Source: Cinclus cinclus
Taxonomy: Eukaryota; Chordata; Aves; Passeriformes; Cinclidae
Assembly (NCBI RefSeq): GCF_963662255.1
Contig: NC_085050.1
Coordinates: 6,670,834-6,734,833, forward strand
Reading direction: 5' to 3'
DNA: 64,000 nt
Shown here: in pieces, positions 11,301 to 23,842 of the stretch
Layout of the letters: every line of letters begins with the position of its first letter
Numbering within the stretch: the first letter of the stretch is position 1
Translations under genes and position numbers: made by a program
The notes under the pieces: generated by a model
Seen by the model: only the letters and a program-made list of their open reading frames with translations
Told to the model about the DNA's origin: nothing
The model's database searches: none

Positions 11301-13839
11301 GCAGGAAGCCAAAGGAAAGCTAAAAAAAACTTTGCAGTGTAAATACTGATATTAAGGATAAAGCCAAAAACCAACCACAAGCCTGTGCATAAGCATTTCA
11401 ACTATAATTCTAATGAGATAAAGGATGCCTTTGCAGTAGGGTAAACATAACCCAAATATAAGATAATTTTCCTTTGGAAAGAGGCAAACAATCTTGTTAT
11501 GTTGAGATTCCTGGTAGCACCATTTGCTATTTTATTATTTTAAAGTCAACTTATCTTAGTCCTTAGAATACCCTCCCCATTCTTTGAAGGTGACTTTTAC
11601 CTAATTCTGTGTATTACCACATGTTCAAAAATGCTTTCAAAGTTTTTACAAGCAAAACAGAGAGAAATAGTGTTAAATTTTTAAAACATGCTTGTATGCA
11701 ATGCACCAAAGTGTGCATTTTTATGTTAAAACACTTGTATCTGAAAGCAAATTGGTTTACTTATAGAATATTCTTCTATAGGTTATTCATAGAAAACTCT
11801 GCTTGCTTAAACACTTTAATTTGCTACACTTGAAAGACTTGATGGCTCTTCCTGCAAAAAGATTTTGGTAGCTTTTACTATCTGATTCCTACTTTAATTT
11901 ATACTGGATTGCTGTGGAGAGAAGGAATTTACTACAGTTCAAATCCTTATGTATTTGCTGAAGGCCCTTAAGGTTAGAAAATCACATTTTTGCAAAGGTT
12001 AATTGGTACTTTATGAAGGAGCTACTTTGACTAAGGAAACAAATGATAAAATATTAGGAATCTTTTAGCTCCCTCTGCTGCCCTAATCCTTCACTAAGCC
12101 ACCTTCTGAAGTCTGTCAAAGACACCAAGCAATGAGGCAGCCCATTAATCCCTTTTAAGAAACATTTGGCACATTAAGTATGCCCAGTACTAAGATCAGT
12201 ACATAGGAAGAAAACTCTATAAAGTACAATTTGATTTACCATTGCCTGTACATTTTATTATTTCCTTTCTTTCTCCAGTATCTGTAGCAAGCAAGGCAAT
12301 GAAGAATATGTTCAAATTTAGATGCCAGTTAAGAAAACTGGTTAAGAAAACTCTTGTTCTCCAAAGAATTTGATATCTGCAATTCCCACTCAGCTAAGAA
12401 AGAGCTATGGGCACTCACTGCCTGGAAACATTCATTCCTCCTTCCTCTTGTTTACAGGTCAACTTAGATGGTACAGACCAAATCCATTTTGAAATGCAGG
12501 GAAAGCCCACCCTTGCCAAAGTAGGCCATCTTCTTATACTATAAATTAATAATAAACTTAACTGCCTCATTCACAACTACAAGATCAAATCACAGTCTAC
12601 ACAAACTAGAGAGGATCCATCAATGGTCATGAAAAACACTTGGTATTTATCATCTGGTGCTTCCCACTTGTCAAGAAGCCAAGCTAATACATGCACAAGA
12701 AAACAGGAAAGTGAATGCATTTTTCTTTTAAGTCACTCTTTATTACAATATTTCTCTATCAATTGAGGAAGACAACCAAATTCAATTAATATCTGTTTTT
12801 TTTGCCCTCTGCATTTGTCCTGGAACCATCAACACACTACACATCAACTATGAACTGAAGATTCATCTTATTAAATCTCAATCAGAAAAAAAAAAAAAGC
12901 TCTAAAAACACAGATGTTTCCTTATAGGGAAAGAAAGCCCAGGCCCTACCCTTGAAAAGAAACTATTCATTTATCATGCACTTTTACTGTCCTTCAAAGT
13001 GCATCACACTTGGGTATTTGCCAGTAGTCAAACCTTCCCAAAGAAAGGCTGCCCTTCATAAAAGCAAAGATGAGAGATTTTATCTGAAATTTCAGAAATT
13101 CATCCCTTTAATATGCACTTTCTTTGCCAATTTATGATCCTGGCCAACTCTTCATTTCTTAGGTAATAAAGCATCACTGTTAAAATAGCTAAAATACAGT
13201 CCAAGTTTTCTTCTGGGCACTTTTCATAAAGATGAATCAACATGCATACAAAGAATAACATTAATACTAGTGCTGCACAAAAAGGGAAAAAAGAAAGGAA
13301 ATGATTGTTTGAGCATTCTGAGTGCTAAGATGCTTTTTGCTTCATCAAAACCAGAAGGGAAAAAAAAAAGCCAAAAAACATCAGTCTTGGGACAGACAGG
13401 GTCCTACAGACTTGTACTTGGCACATGTTGCAGTCTTTGCTGTATAAATATCACATGAGGTCCTCTGGGAAGAAATTCCTGGTTTCAAGCAATTACCTAA
13501 TCAGGAAAGTCACTCTCAATTTTCTAGTTGTATTTCCAGCATTGTGTTGGGTACTTTACTCCCTAGTACCTGTGCAAACAAGCAAGAAGAAATGAGAGAA
13601 GCCCCTTGCTTCCTCCTCCAGTGCTAAAGCTTGGAAACCCACCAAAAGCAGTGTATAATAAATATATAGCACTCAGGCAGCCAAAGTAATGTATTTAAAA
13701 ATAATTTGCAGTGTTCACCAAGCTCATTCACAGACAATTCAGACATTCCCCCTGCATACAGCCACCTTCTGTTCCTTCCTGCTTCATCTATTAGCACCCA
13801 GCAAATGCAACAGAGGTCAGACATCCCAAGGTAACTGCC
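8301..13839. other. Unique AT-rich DNA, probably CtBP intron
   Basis: No gene or repeat family recognised. Small items: (AAC)n at about 9173-9183, a 13-base tandem duplication at 12328-12353 (GTTAAGAAAACTG repeated), and an A-rich run at 12886-12898. 8520-8870 is motif-rich AT sequence that could be regulatory but nothing specific supports this. Confidence 0.5.
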
Positions 13840-13859
13840 AAGCAATGGTCAGTAAAACA

Positions 13860-14180
13860 TACATGCATTTAATTAAGGATATCTAGAATATAAGCAAATA
13901 AACAGCATTGTTTACAGTTTGTTACAATATAAAGCACAATAATACCTTAATTAGAGATAACAACTTTTCAAAATGCCAAAAACATTTTGAATTTTTCAAA
14001 TTACCCACAAAATGAACACATTTTATTTTTGCACTGTGACACTTCCAACTGTTCTGCCAAATGTATACTACTATAATTATGCTTTGCAATCACCAGCATC
14101 ACCGGAGAGGGGGACAAAGAACAATATAATCAGTAACTAATTAATCTTTCACATGTCTCGATACCATTTATCTCCAAAGG
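13860..14180. promoter_or_regulatory. Candidate conserved non-coding element
   Basis: Dense transcription-factor-like cores: TTTAATTAAGG, AATAAACAGCATTGTTTACA (two FOX cores facing each other), CTTAATTAGAG, ACAAAGAACAATAT (SOX-like) and ACTAATTAATC, with retained CpGs (ACCGGAG, CTCGATA). Such clusters are common in vertebrate enhancers but also arise by chance in AT-rich DNA. Confidence 0.2.
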
Positions 14181-17037
14181 AAGAATCCTAAATGTTATTT
14201 TACAAATTGTGAAGTGAGTTTAATATTAGCATCTCAGAGTGCCTCAAATCATGTCCTTATGCCTAAGCATAGTTCACACTTACTGGTGGAAGTTAGAAAA
14301 CAGAATTTAATACCTGGCTTTTTTAAGAGACAGTCTTCAACAGCAGAACACTGAGATGTGCACAAAAAATATAATTGCAAATAGCTTCAGGATTCAAAGC
14401 AAATATTCAATTTCATATTTAAGAAATCGTCAAAGGGAATCATAGGTACCTCAGACAAAATCACTTAGCTACATTAAGCTACATTATGTTAAAGATTCAA
14501 GAATTCATGAAAAAATGCATGATTAGTAGTAGTTAGCAAGTTACTGCAGCCTATTTTTAAGTGAACTTGCAATAGAAATAAAGTGCATCTTTAAAACATT
14601 CTCTTCTAAGGGAAAGTTCAAGAGAAGAAAGCAATGCACAAACTAATGAACAGAAAAGTTGACCAAGAAGATAAATCACCTTTAAACTCTACAGCTCATT
14701 ACATACCCTGAGCTTTGTAAAACATCACACATATTTCTAAAATATAAAATATTTAGGCTGTGTTACAAAAAGCACATATATCAGACAACAACTCTGCATA
14801 ACTAATTTTTAAACCTGAACAGGACCATATGTAGAGAAAAAGTCATTATAGAACAAAGGCAACTCCCCTAGTTTTTTCCCTTTTTACACTATTTGAAGTC
14901 ATCAGACAGGGAGAAGTGTTTACAAGTCTCAGAGAACATTTGAATGTATAGACACACAAGAGTAGAACACAGTTCCAACACTTGAAAGCCAAATTGGGTT
15001 CCCATAGCTATAAAATTTCAAGCATGTTTCCATATTTGCTGTTTTACCCCCTCTCCTCCTGATCATCTTCTGCCTGGCCTTCCCACTCTGTTTTCCCAGC
15101 CTGGCTATTTGGTAAATGGGATTAAGGAAACAGAGAAGTGGCTAAAAAAAACCCCTTTTTTCCTACATTACTTTTCAAGTGGATCAATTCCCTCCACTGC
15201 ATGACCACATGGATTTTACCACAGGATGGATGCAATGAATTGTGCAGGGCAGGGAAAAACAAGCCAGACAAAAGGCAGTGATTAAACAGCATCACTGGAT
15301 GTGAGCACAAAGCCTGGGGGAAGCCACTGCTATTTCAGTCACAGTGGCTGCTAGTCTGTCACCTCTGTCCCTAACAGTGCTCCTTCCCACATCATCACAG
15401 ACTTCTTGCCTCTTATGTAGCTCTGTTGCTCAATAGAATAAGCCCATAAGAGGCTGAGATTGCACTGAGTGGACTGAACTGCTCTGACTGCTGGCTGCCA
15501 TCAAAAGGGACAGGTTTGTCCCTTCATTCTTCTTCACAACTTGTCAATTCAGCTGACTAACACAAGGGGGGAAAAAAAGAAAAGTTTATACTCTCCATTT
15601 TGTACTGAAGAGCTGGATACAGAAACTCTAGGATGGGGAACTGAGACAGAGAAGAGGAGCATGCACACTCCTAGGTCAGTTCTAGCTGATCCAATTGATG
15701 CACAGAAAGTGGGGCAGCCTTCCCAATTTTATCATCCTCTGCAGTCAATTCCCCATTTCTCTGAGCAGGGATCAGTCTCCAGTGAGCAGGTTCAACTGGC
15801 CACTTGGCCAAGCAGTCTAGGTGGGACACAGTAGCAGTTTGGACCTAGCAACCATGGGTGGGCTTGGCCAGTTTTAGAAGACTGACAAGGAGATGAATCA
15901 CCCAAATCAAATGTGGAGCTGCAGCCCTTGATACTTGGATGAAATGTCCCTTTCTCTGGCTACCTTAGGCTAAACAGTCCCAGCAATCCCACTGAACTTT
16001 TCCAACTGCCCCTTCCCATGCAACTGCTCTGTCGACTAAACAGTGATCTGGACTGAGGAATTTAGCTAAATGGAAAATATTCCAACAAAATGTTTTAGTA
16101 TGAGTCAACTTCTCAGTGTAGCTCATAATAGAGTAACACTCATTTTGGCACAATGAAAAGGGTAAAAAATCCACTGCCAGGGACTCCTCACCCAACACAG
16201 CTGCTGGGAAAGGGTCTCAAGACCAGGATGTGGAGGAGGCAAAGGTTTCACCTCCAGTTCACATCATTAGACATGATGCAGAGACCATGTGACCACCAGT
16301 CTGTACACTATCTCCCATTGTGTCAAAAAGAAATTAACTATTCCCTTGCCTTTTAGTGAGAAACTAACATTTTAATACAAAAATTCATTTAGTCCAGACC
16401 ATTCATGTATATTCTTTAAAAAAGTACAACTTATCCCTTGACCTGCTTTCATACCAGCTCTAAAAGCCCTTTTGGAGAGAATAGCAGGAATCATTTGTGA
16501 CCTAAAGTAAAATGACAGACCCAAATGATTACACTCCTTTCACTAGAATTCACACTATATTTATTAATACTCATTTAACATTTGGGGGTCTCCAGCAATT
16601 TTTGTTTTGTTTTCACCTGACTTTTTACTTCCTTTCAAGGATCAGATGCAAGCTGTTAAATCAATCTACATGAAGCAAGCCTGTAGAGAAAGACTACTGA
16701 GAGCACTATGTGGTCATTTTGCCCTTTTGCAATTGTTGTTTTATATTCACCCACAGTCTTTTACACTGTTTGGGTAGAATGCTGTCAAATGCTAAGATGA
16801 AAGCCAACTCAACTGTAGAATAGGTCACAGACTAGTTTCTTTTATTTGTCTAGATCCGTTTCCACCCAAAAAACAGCATTTGTGCTCTTTTCAATATTCT
16901 CAAGAGGAGAGAATAGTGTATTCAATATTACCTCAACAGGAGCTACAACTCAATTAAAAATACATAGGATGACCAAAAGAAAATATCAGTATTGCACAAA
17001 GCTAACACAGTTAACATTAGAAATTGAAATGTCCAAC
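14181..17037. other. Unique DNA just downstream of the CtBP exon (intron)
   Basis: No exon, repeat family or RNA gene recognised. No sequence encoding the next CtBP exon (RPxIMNGPMHPRPL) is present on the minus strand here or to the start of the window. Confidence 0.5.
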
Positions 17038-17095
17038 CTTCAAATATGCGATCCAGACGTTGCCGCTTCACTTTGTGTTTGTCCATTAGAGACAT
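17038..17095 (-). CDS. CTBP1: N-terminal coding exon of a C-terminal-binding protein (CtBP) gene
   Basis: Read on the minus strand, ATG at 17095-17093 opens 19 codons plus one base: MSLM, then DKHKVKRQRLDRI, then F-E-G. The block DKHKVKRQRLDRI is the N-terminus of CtBP proteins (CTBP2 begins MALVDKHK...; frog CTBP1 begins MALMDKHK...). CtBP proteins are NAD(H)-binding nuclear corepressors of the D-2-hydroxyacid dehydrogenase fold that recruit histone-modifying enzymes to PxDLS-bearing repressors. Similarity stops exactly after GAA-G, where the CtBP first coding exon joins the exon starting with codons for G-I/V-R-P; this argues for a genomic exon and against a processed copy. The following bases, GTTGGA, make a weak donor. 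The residue before E-G is Phe where CtBP1 and CtBP2 have Cys. The four-residue start (Met at position 4) favours CTBP1, but CTBP2 is possible. The exon probably begins upstream in 5'UTR; no acceptor is clear. No CpG island lies here, so this is probably not the first transcribed exon. Confidence 0.8.
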
Positions 17096-17145
17096 AAGAG
17101 TGGAAGCTCAAAGAACGTCCCCACACAGCTTGGTGATGCTCTTCT
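17096..17145 (-). other. Probable 5'UTR part of the CtBP exon
   Basis: Directly upstream of the CtBP start codon on the minus strand is a stretch with a retained CpG (GGACGTTC) and pyrimidine-rich runs. Possible acceptors are the AG of GTTCTTTGAG (about 17108) or the AG of GGTGAGAAG (about 17141). Neither has a strong polypyrimidine tract, so the exon edge is uncertain. Inferred only from position next to the coding part. Confidence 0.35.
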
Positions 17146-17326
17146 CACCCCAGGCAGAAATGCTCAGTCTTTTACAAGCTTATTTCCACCTGTGAACAGA
17201 AAGATAAACTTTAAAATACATCATTTTTAGCACCTTTGTCCAGCTGATCCAGAGACGATCTGTATGTAACCTAAAGAATTAAAAAAACCTCACAAAGTTC
17301 TTAAATCGTATCAGCTAAATAGGTAT

Positions 17327-17842
17327 TTATTTCACAGCAAAGTGTCTTCTAAGCACACAGATACAAAGCACATGGCACAACTCGGACCAACCAGTTGGAA
17401 ATGTTCCAAGACAGCTCTTCTCTGCCTTTTCACTCTCAAATACTTTTCTGCCCTTCCACTGAACAGACCATGAACTAATGCAGGCATAGGTCCATATTCC
17501 TGTAAATTGACAAACGTTCACCTGAGATGAAGTTGGAAAGCCACAGCTTTGCATCACAAAGCTCACAATGAGGAAAATACTCCTTTCACTCTTATCTTTC
17601 AGGCTCTTGATGATACCATACTCCAGAGTTTCAGCTTGGAACTTGAAGGAAACCAAGTCAAGGGGTACAGACGCAGGGAAACGCATCCCAGTGACAACCG
17701 AGAATGCCAACATCTCTATCAACCAAATGGCATTTGGAGCAGGTTTATGCATGACTAGGCAAAGCTCTTTGGCAGAAGATAGAGCCAGGCACCTTTCAGA
17801 TGCTGTGGAGCTGGGCAAGGCAGCATAAGGGCATTGCAACAA
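17327..17842 (-). other. Unexplained 171-codon ORF next to the CtBP exon
   Basis: One of the two longest ORFs in the window (the other, at 7.7-8.3 kb, overlaps a CR1). It is on the same strand as the CtBP exon, ending about 230 bases upstream of it. CpGs cluster at 17666-17701 (GACGCAG, AACGCAT, AACCGAG). No repeat, domain, signal peptide or membrane protein family is recognised; the translation contains KPAPNAIWLIEMLAFSV. The opposite strand is also partly open, with an acceptor-like TTATCTTTCAG at 17590-17600. Either strand could carry a UTR or coding exon, or this is chance. Confidence 0.15.
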
Positions 17843-20800
17843 GCAGGCTGCATTTTAAGCCAAACCACTGAGAAGTGGGAAGGAGGGGTGGGGAGGGAGG
17901 AGGAAAAATCCCTCCATGAGAACCTCATCATGGCAGTAGAATATAAAATGCACATGAGCAAGCGGATGTGGCAAAATTATGGATACACATGCTCTAAAAA
18001 GCATATTCAGAGCACCACTTTTATTCACCTTTCATTATCTGAGTGGACTTTGAGAAACAAACACAGAGCACGTTGTGGTACAAGCACTGTGCACACTGAA
18101 ATGAGCCAAATAATCCACCTCCCTGTTTCTTTTTATTCCTGCCCTGCAGCTTTCAACATCAGTGGATAGGATTAAATAGCCTTACAAGTGACTGAACCTA
18201 GAAATCTCTTTCTTTCTTTCTAGAGGCTGAACTTCATAGGCACATTTCATTAACATATCAAGATTCATGAACTCCTAGTGAAATTATAAAGAAAAATATT
18301 TTGAGTATCAAGAACTGCACATTTTCATTTAAACTAAGTATCTTTACAAGTACTGCCCTGCTCAGTACATTTGGACTTTTAATGAAGTTTCTTCTTTGTG
18401 TTTATTCTTGTTTTTTTTTTTTTTTTAATTTAAAATGGAGTTTACGTGCAACATTTATCAGGCTTTTAACTCTTCATTTGCCTCATCATCCTCTTCACTT
18501 CCCCTCCATACCTCCTTATCCTCAAACTCAAGATTATTCCGCTGTTCTGCATAGTGCCTGATTCCAGCTGAATATAATATCTCATGAAAGGGAGATGAAA
18601 ATTTGATGAGGAATGCAGAATCTTTTTTTTTTTACTTTTTTTAAAAAACAAGACTGTTGCCATTTTAGAAATTCACTTTTACATTTCTCAACAGTGGTAT
18701 TCTTCCAAAATACGATGTTCTTCTTGAATGTGGCTGTGTTATAAGAATGCACAAGCATTACATCAAATCTAACACATATTTTATAATCTTAAAAGCCAAC
18801 TATGTAAGTACAGAACTACATAACTGCCAGCCTTGGCTTAAGCCAACACCCCAATCCTGTGCACAGGATCAGCCTTTAACTAGTCTTTATTTGCTTATCT
18901 TTTCTGTTTTACAATCTACTTCCTTCAATTCCCACACAGAAATATCTAAAGAGTAAAAACCAAACCACAATATAATGAACATTTTAAACACTAGTCTTGG
19001 TTTAAATTTGTATAGCTTATTTAATTTCCCATCTCATAGAAACATACAGGCCTGCTGGCCTCCTTGTGCTGTTTTGTTTATTCATTCAGCAAAAGATTTT
19101 TCCACTGTAGTCACTCTGCACACAAAGCTGGATGACAGCTGTGAAGAACAGACCATCTGTAACTATTGACCTACCACTGAAAGTGTCACCAGATGTTTTC
19201 TATCTGTCTACAGTAGCTTCAAAGTGTACCATATAAATCAAGTAAATTTTTTGCTTCCAAGCATTGTTTCAACGTTATTTTATTGATAGCAAGTTGTCAT
19301 AAGTTTAAAAAAAAAATTGAGCAAAAAATAAATCAGCGTGTTAACACCATTCTAAGTTGAACCCTCATACGGTTTCACTGCACATCATGTTCCAACAGAA
19401 AGAGCAGATGATGATATGGGAAGCACTGCCCAGCAAAACAAAAGCCTGGTAATTGTGGAAGTGTTAGTTTCTGCAATTGCTAAACCACAACATGAATAAT
19501 TGTATTTGAGAAATTCACTAAATATACAAGCACAGTGCCTTATGATCTAAAAACCTGAACACCAAATACCAAATAGTATTTAAGACCAGACTTCTGTAAT
19601 TCAATATTTTAAGATTAAGTGAGAATCTGAGTTCAGAATAAATAGTGTTTATCACATATGTCAAGTAGTATCTACAAAGCCATCTGAGATATTATCAGTG
19701 CACAGAACCCTTTCAAGCAGTACACATTTTAGACCAAAATATACACTGTTGCAAACAATATTAGAGTTTTTCCTTCAGTTAAGCAGATGATTCCAGTGTA
19801 TTTTTAAAGAGAATATGTCTCTGGGTATTGCTGCAGCAGTTAGCTCTTTCTTAAGAAAAGAAGAGCTTTACTCTGAGACTTCAAGATAAAAAGCAAAAGT
19901 GATTCTCCAAAATATTTCCAGCAGAGAGAGCAAATCCTACAGGGTAAAACAGAAATTATAAACAAGTAAGTTAACTTTGAATTCAATTTTCAAAACAGAT
20001 AATACTGATAATGAATAAAGGATAAACATTAGCTGTGAGTGAGAAGATTTGAAGGAAGACCCATTCAAAAACCACGATTTCTCCAGAGAAAGAGAAAGAG
20101 AATGGAAAGGAAGCAAACTAAGAAATTGGGGTTTTTTAAGAGAGCAAAGCAGTAGGCTGATTCTACACGCCTGTATATGTGTGGGCTGTGACAAATTCCA
20201 CAAGGTCAGGGAAGGACTCCCCTCAAACCCAAAATGTTGCAGCATGAAGCACTGGACAATTTCCCTTGCATCAGTCTAATGGGGGAGGTTGGCATGGACC
20301 AGGCTGCTTCAGCTAGATCTGAACAGAAGAACTGCATCACCTCAGATTAGTTTCCTCACTCTCAAAGAGATCCAGAGTACAAACTCTCCTGAGCACACAT
20401 TTTCACCCACAAGCCACAGACTGCAGGAGGTTGATTTCTACCTTTACTCCAGTCAGTTGCAGGCAGAGATTTGTAGGCTACCCCAAATCACAAGATGAAG
20501 CATCAGAAATCCAACACAGAAATTGAATTCACGTAACAGATTGACAGGTCATTAGAGGATAAGGCCATGATTAGCCTTGGGAATCTCAGCTTTCACTTAA
20601 CTCAGCCACTCTATCTTGCAGTCCTTTGTCTGAAACTATAGAGAATTATTCTAATATTTTTTTCATTCTACTCACAATTATCAAAAAGTGTAATGGGAGG
20701 CTATCACAAGAAACACTCTAAGTTTACTTTCAAAATTCCAGTGCCATCAGTTTTGATGATCAAAAATTAGATAAATTTCCAAGTCAAGCCAAACTAACTC

Positions 20801-21002
20801 TGTACTTCTCCTTCCTTCCCATCCAAACTGATAAAATCTCTATTTTCCATCACACCTCACAAGCCTTGAAGTGGCCATTCTGCACAGGCCTAGAAGCAAT
20901 AAGTAAATATAATCTAAATGTTTTTCCTCATGTTAGAAATACTTTAATTTTCCTAAATAAGTATACATTTTGTTTTGCAGTAACTGTTTGTTTCAGTTAG
21001 TA
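17843..21002. other. Unique DNA upstream of the CtBP exon
   Basis: Contains a G/A-rich stretch (17876-17910), a T16 run (18411-18426), an (AGAGAA)n run at 20084-20101 and otherwise nothing recognised. Confidence 0.5.
18411..18426 (+). repeat. Poly(T) run of 16
   Basis: Uninterrupted T16; no retroposon body seen on either side. Confidence 0.9.
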
Positions 21003-21175
21003 AACAGATCATTTAGTCCAACCCTCCTGCCTTGGGCAGGGACAATTTCCACTAGACCACGTTGCTCAAACCCCATCCAACATGGTCTTGAACACTTCTC
21101 TAGGCAATTGTTCCAGTGTCTCATCACCCTCACTATAAAAACATCTTTCAATTCAAGTCAACCATACCTCAATGT
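21003..21175 (-). repeat. CR1 LINE fragment
   Basis: Reverse-complement CR1 phrases in order: ATTTAGTCCAACCCTCCTGC, GGGCAGGGACAATTTCCACT, TTGCTCAAACCCCATCCAAC, a CTTGAACACTTC block and CAGTGTCTCATCACCCTCAC. The terminal ATTCTATGA repeats are missing, so the extreme 3' end is lost or decayed. Confidence 0.9.
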
Positions 21176-23796
21176 TATTACTAAAAAATGGAAATTATCT
21201 AAATTTCAAAATATTTCTGTAGTACAAAACCAAGTATCTTGTATTTGGTACAAGAGAGGATCTAATCGTGTTGATGAACTCACAAAAGTAAAATGACATA
21301 AAAATGCTAAGAGAAATTTCCTTTATTTGAACTTTAAGTTAAAGATGTATTTACTCAGTAAAACAGTCAACCCTCTGAGGCCATAGCAAGCAATGGGCTC
21401 TAACTCTGTGAAAAGGAAAAAAAGTTGATGATGTAAGAAAGAAACACTTTACTTTAAAAAGCTCTACAATTTCTAGCTGAACCTTTCAAATGTCAGTAGC
21501 AGCAGCATCAGTTCTGTATAGAACAGAAATTTTGGATCAGAGGACTGGTAATACTTAGGTCGTGAAATTATAAAGTGTACTACACCTGAACATGGAATAT
21601 AACAAAGATTAATATCTGAGAGTTTTTTTCTTTCTATATTCCATTTATAGAAGCATTATTTAACAGTACTTATGCATTAGTATTTGAAAATTTTCCAATT
21701 AAATATATGGAGGAACCTCAAATAGGAGGATGAGTAAAAGAGGCAAAAGATTTTTTTTTTTCAGGTATTTCTTAAAAATGCAGCAATGATTTCTACAACA
21801 ACACTGAAACATCCTCTTTGAAAGTCCTGCAGGAGAGTTTCTGTTCTTACATCCTTTCCTGAAAATCCTGACTTACACTGAAAAGTTCTGCAGTATGGAA
21901 CCATCACATTACTGTCACTGTGCTCAAAAATATTCCTGCAAAGATTTAAGCTACACTTAAAAATAAGTATGGCACATGGAGCAGAACAAAAAGAGATTAA
22001 CTGCCAGAAGAAAAAGTATATGTCAGCCTTTTTGTGCAAAAATTGAAGTTATTCCATCTTGCCTTATGGAACGTAATACTGAATTAAGAAGGAAATATAT
22101 AATTATATTTTCCTGTCAGACAATTTATCTTGCCATTAAGTATGGCTAAGCCACTTTGCCTTACCATTAGATGTCAGTACAGTCTAAGAGAAACTGTATA
22201 CAGAGCTTCAAGATCAATAAATTAATCACGAAAACGAAGCCATTACCAACCGAACTGGACACCAAAACACACATTAGCTACTCAGAAAAGGACAAAAACC
22301 CCAAACTTCTAATGACATTACCTAAATCTAAGGTGAATCTGTCTCAAAAAGATGGAGGATTAGAGATACAGTGCCTGAACAAGCAGTAAGCATGGTCCAA
22401 AGCATGAAATAGCTTGCTGAAAAACTCCCCCAGCCTGAAGACAGTGTGAGTGAGTAGAATACAACAAAGGCATATAAAACACACTCCATGTCTCAACTCA
22501 GTGTCTGGGGAGCACACAGTGAAATAGCAAGCCAGAATATTAAAAACAACAGGAAGCTCTGTCATGGAGTATGTAATTAAATTGTAACATCTGGTGTCAC
22601 AGGTATCATGGATGCCAAAACCTTAAGTGGTTCTTAATAGGGATAAGACAAGTTTATGGAAAACACATCAGTGGCCACTGATAATACCAGCCACAACACC
22701 AACCCAGGTCAGAAATCCATAGCTGGTAAATGCCAAAGGCAAGGAAAATGTCAGCACATGCTTTGTTCTCACAGTCAGCAATGACTGCACTGTGTTCCAC
22801 TGACCAAATGTCTGTTTAGTTCAGCACCCAGCATTTGCCAAGAAATGAGGTGCTGCATTAAAAGAGCAAGAGCAGAACAAACAGGATACTTCCATCAAGC
22901 ACAAACCAGTGTCCATTTCTGGAGCCAGGACACAAGACAGATGGAGCTGCAGCCCCTTCTGACACACAGGCACCCCTTCCATTCTTAGGGAATGCAGAGA
23001 TAAACTACAAAATGGACTTATCCAGCCATGCAGAAAGTGAGATTCACATCTCACAGGGATGCACAAAAAAAAAAATCCTAAGTACAAAATAAAACTAAAG
23101 TAAGTTATTACTTACTAGTACTATTAACATTTACTAACACAGACTCAAAAGGTACTGTTGGAATCATCAAACTGACCATGTCTCCAATGTAAAGCCTAAG
23201 AGACATCTAGAAAATCATCATAATTCAAAAACTGCCAGTGCCATAGACTCCACTCTAGCACATGGAAAGCTCTTCCAGCAGTGGGTGTCTTTTATTACTG
23301 GCTGGTTTTGCTTGTCAATTTGGTTTAAACTTCAAGTTATTAGATTTTTCTTGCAGCTTTGCCTTGCAGACAGGAGAATTCCCTCATGTTCTTTGCACAG
23401 GTACCTCTTAGGTATCATCACCAAGCCATCCCTTAGTCTACTTGCAGAAGAGACCAAGCCCCTGGATACTCTCCTAGGAAGTCATAATTCTGATCCTAAA
23501 TTGTGTCAGACCTGTGCATCCTTAAATTCAAGAGGAAGTCACTAAAATACTGGTTAGTGAGTGCTAGAACAAGACAAAGCCTTGTTACTGCAGGAGGAGT
23601 TACATCAACATCCAAAACAGAAGAATTTTAACACTCTTGAATACATTCGGGGACCACTAAAAGACTTTGCATTCGCTTCAGCAGTTTTTACATCACTGCT
23701 GCAAAGCCAGTTCTTTTTAGGATGGGGTTCTCTAAACCAGGAATACAGCCAACAGTCTCCCCTTCTGTATTTGTGACCCAAAATGTGCATACAATT
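21176..23796. other. Unique DNA, nothing recognised
   Basis: Only chance ORFs. A CpG pair sits at 22228-22250 inside a 72-codon frame, without splice support. Confidence 0.5.
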
Positions 23797-23842
23797 TCAC
23801 AGAATCACCCAGGTTAGAAAATAACTTCAGTATCATTGGTAT
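23797..23842 (-). repeat. Very short CR1 3' tip
   Basis: TTTCACAGAATCACCCAGG, then TTAGAAAATAACTTCAGTATCATT, follows the reverse complement of the last ~45 bases of a CR1 (normally ...GGTTGGAAGAGACCTCCAAGATCAT). Short and diverged. Confidence 0.6.

Noticed and set aside
11930..11950. GTTCAAATCC, like a tRNA B box
   Set aside because: No A box, no acceptor-stem pairing and no cloverleaf around it.
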